In this document: one piece after another, positions 62,981 through 64,000 of the stretch
Numbering within the stretch: the first letter of the stretch is position 1
Layout: the number at the start of each line of letters is the position of its first letter
Source of the DNA: Planctomycetota bacterium
Lineage (GTDB): Bacteria; Planctomycetota; Planctomycetia; Planctomycetales; Planctomycetaceae
Reading direction: 5' to 3'
Assembly (NCBI GenBank): GCA_027623235.1
Contig: JAQBVJ010000026.1
Location: 1-64,000 of the forward strand
DNA: 64,000 bases
Program-made: the position numbers and the translations under genes
Notes under the pieces: model-generated
The model's database searches: none
What the model saw: the letters and a program-made list of their open reading frames with translations, nothing else
What the model was told of the DNA's origin: nothing

Positions 62981-64000
62981 ATGCTCCGTCTGCCTCAACT
63001 TGATCGTTGGTTACTCGCCGTCCTTGTGCTTGCCTGTTTTTCCGCCTCGACCTCCGAAGCGCGAGCTCAGAAGCCAGCCGGGCTGAATCGATTTGCCGTG
63101 GATTTCGTCACGTTGAAATCCGGGGAGCGGCTGCGGGGAGCCTTCCTCGGACAGGACTCACAGGGCATCGTATCGATGGCCGTGCAACGTGCCTGGCTGG
63201 CCGAGCGTCGACCGGAGATGCTCAAGAAACATGTTGAGCAGGAGCGGGCTGCGGCGGTCGACAACGCGACTCGACGGAGGGACCGCGTCAAATCCTGGAT
63301 TGACGAAACGACCGAACCGCAGCTCAAGATCGCGTTTCTGGAGACGGAGCTCGACCGCGCTGAGGCGATTCTCAAGGACGCGTCCAATCCGAACGGCCTT
63401 TCCACTCAGTTCGTGCTGCTGAAGTTTCGTCCGGTCGAGATCGCCACCTCGTTTGCTCAGGCCGCAGAGAATCGTCAGGTCGCGGTGGTGGCGTGGAGCG
63501 AAAAGCTGGAAAACGTCGAGCGACGCAAGGTCAGTGACCTGCTCGCCGAGCTGAAGAAAAACGGCATCCAGAATCCGGCTGACGAGGCAGTCAACCTGAC
63601 TGATCGGATCCCCCCACTGGCCGAGTCCGACGACAGCTGGGCCGCTCGGCGAGCAATCGTCGACTACCACTACGGAAAAAAGCTCGACTTTCAGGGCATG
63701 GGTGGAGCACTCTTTCGCACCGGTGACGGAGCGCAGCAGCTCAACCTGGCGCAGGTCCTGCCGCAGCTGCTGCAGTCCCAGGCAGGCGGACTGAGCTCGA
63801 TCGCGGAAATCCTTGGCGAACCAGGCTTCGGCCCCGGAAAACCCAAGCCAACCGCAAAAGCAGACGAGCTGAAATCCGCGATCCAGATCGCCGAGCGGGA
63901 AGGCGTCTCCGCCTTTCGAGTCACCCAGCTGGAAATGAACGTGCCTCGACGCAGGACGGACGTCACTCAACAGTTTCTCGTAAGAATGCCCGACGACTCC
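62981..64000 (+). CDS. Secreted hypothetical protein, 3' end beyond the window
   Basis: The frame is open from ATG 62981 to the last base (340 codons). AAGG lies upstream. A basic start and hydrophobic core end in SEARAQ, a signal peptide. The next 60 residues (VDFVTLKSGERLRGAFLG, then MLKKHVEQERAAAVDNATRRRDRVKSW-like helix) read like an SH3-like strand set with a helical coiled stretch. No enzyme motif is seen. In many planctomycetes such proteins follow respiratory genes; this is inference. Function unrecognised. Confidence 0.8.
   Translation, partial: MLRLPQLDRWLLAVLVLACFSASTSEARAQKPAGLNRFAVDFVTLKSGERLRGAFLGQDSQGIVSMAVQRAWLAERRPEMLKKHVEQERAAAVDNATRRRDRVKSWIDETTEPQLKIAFLETELDRAEAILKDASNPNGLSTQFVLLKFRPVEIATSFAQAAENRQVAVVAWSEKLENVERRKVSDLLAELKKNGIQNPADEAVNLTDRIPPLAESDDSWAARRAIVDYHYGKKLDFQGMGGALFRTGDGAQQLNLAQVLPQLLQSQAGGLSSIAEILGEPGFGPGKPKPTAKADELKSAIQIAEREGVSAFRVTQLEMNVPRRRTDVTQQFLVRMPDDS

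Noticed and set aside
62621-63086. Three overlapping open frames upstream of the Rieske gene
   Set aside because: No recognisable domain, mutually overlapping on both strands, and no clear ribosome site.
1-64000. tRNA, rRNA and riboswitch search by eye
   Set aside because: No cloverleaf, T-loop-like GGTTCGAATCC context or known riboswitch core was convincing; a covariance search would be decisive.

Overview
The window looks like a chromosomal segment of a planctomycete (phylum Planctomycetota). The evidence is gene content: a ThuA / discoidin / 'membrane-bound dehydrogenase' / heme-binding fusion, a Tat-exported Gfo/Idh/MocA oxidoreductase, PQQ-type beta-propeller proteins, zinc-ribbon plus RDD membrane proteins, and a respiratory cluster with a giant octaheme cytochrome. 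Envelope genes (waaA, an LptF/LptG permease, an LD-transpeptidase) fit a diderm cell. I saw no tRNA, rRNA or CRISPR array. The species cannot be named from the sequence alone.

Left part (1-22 kb): the 3' end of an RTX (calcium-binding nonapeptide) protein, a small membrane protein, the Gfo/Idh/MocA enzyme, a rhodanese-membrane protein, a CoA-transferase, a two-gene lipase-like cassette (alpha/beta-hydrolase-like membrane protein plus a 1210-residue patatin protein), a PQQ propeller with EF-hands, trmB, a secreted trypsin/SirB1 fusion, waaA, an LysM-YkuD LD-transpeptidase, a PAP2-like phosphatase and an RDD membrane protein.

Middle part (22-42 kb): a GT4 glycosyltransferase, larC with a His/Asp tail, a second PQQ propeller, a gene-poor kilobase (26.4-27.4 kb), hisF-pilT, the large ThuA fusion, yjbQ, an LptF/G permease, a VOC protein and the KDPG aldolase. 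Then comes a scrappy accessory islet (37.0-40.4 kb) holding a nucleoside monophosphate kinase with a eukaryote-like N-terminal domain, a truncated GNAT acetyltransferase, a radical SAM protein and an IS21 transposase scrap. A PPi-type phosphofructokinase follows.

Right part (42-62.5 kb): one long minus-strand respiratory region. In transcription order: Rieske protein, cytochrome b N-terminal half, extended cytochrome b C-terminal half, octaheme cytochrome c, cupredoxin-like lipoprotein, diheme cytochrome c lipoprotein, oxidase subunits II and I, ctaA (heme A synthase), ctaB (heme O synthase), oxidase subunits III and IV, a strong terminator, then an ABC transporter (ATPase and permease), SCO, a DUF420 membrane protein and a CPMC-motif membrane protein, with a second terminator. 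This encodes a bc-type complex and an A2-type caa3-like oxidase with heme A synthesis and copper insertion in one block. The cytochrome architecture (octaheme linker, cupredoxin-like lipoprotein, large soluble insert in subunit III, repeat-bearing N-terminal tail on the Rieske protein) is the most interesting system here.

The right edge carries a partial secreted protein that runs off the window. Most starts were chosen from Shine-Dalgarno-like sequences and signal peptides, and several differ from the longest possible reading frame.
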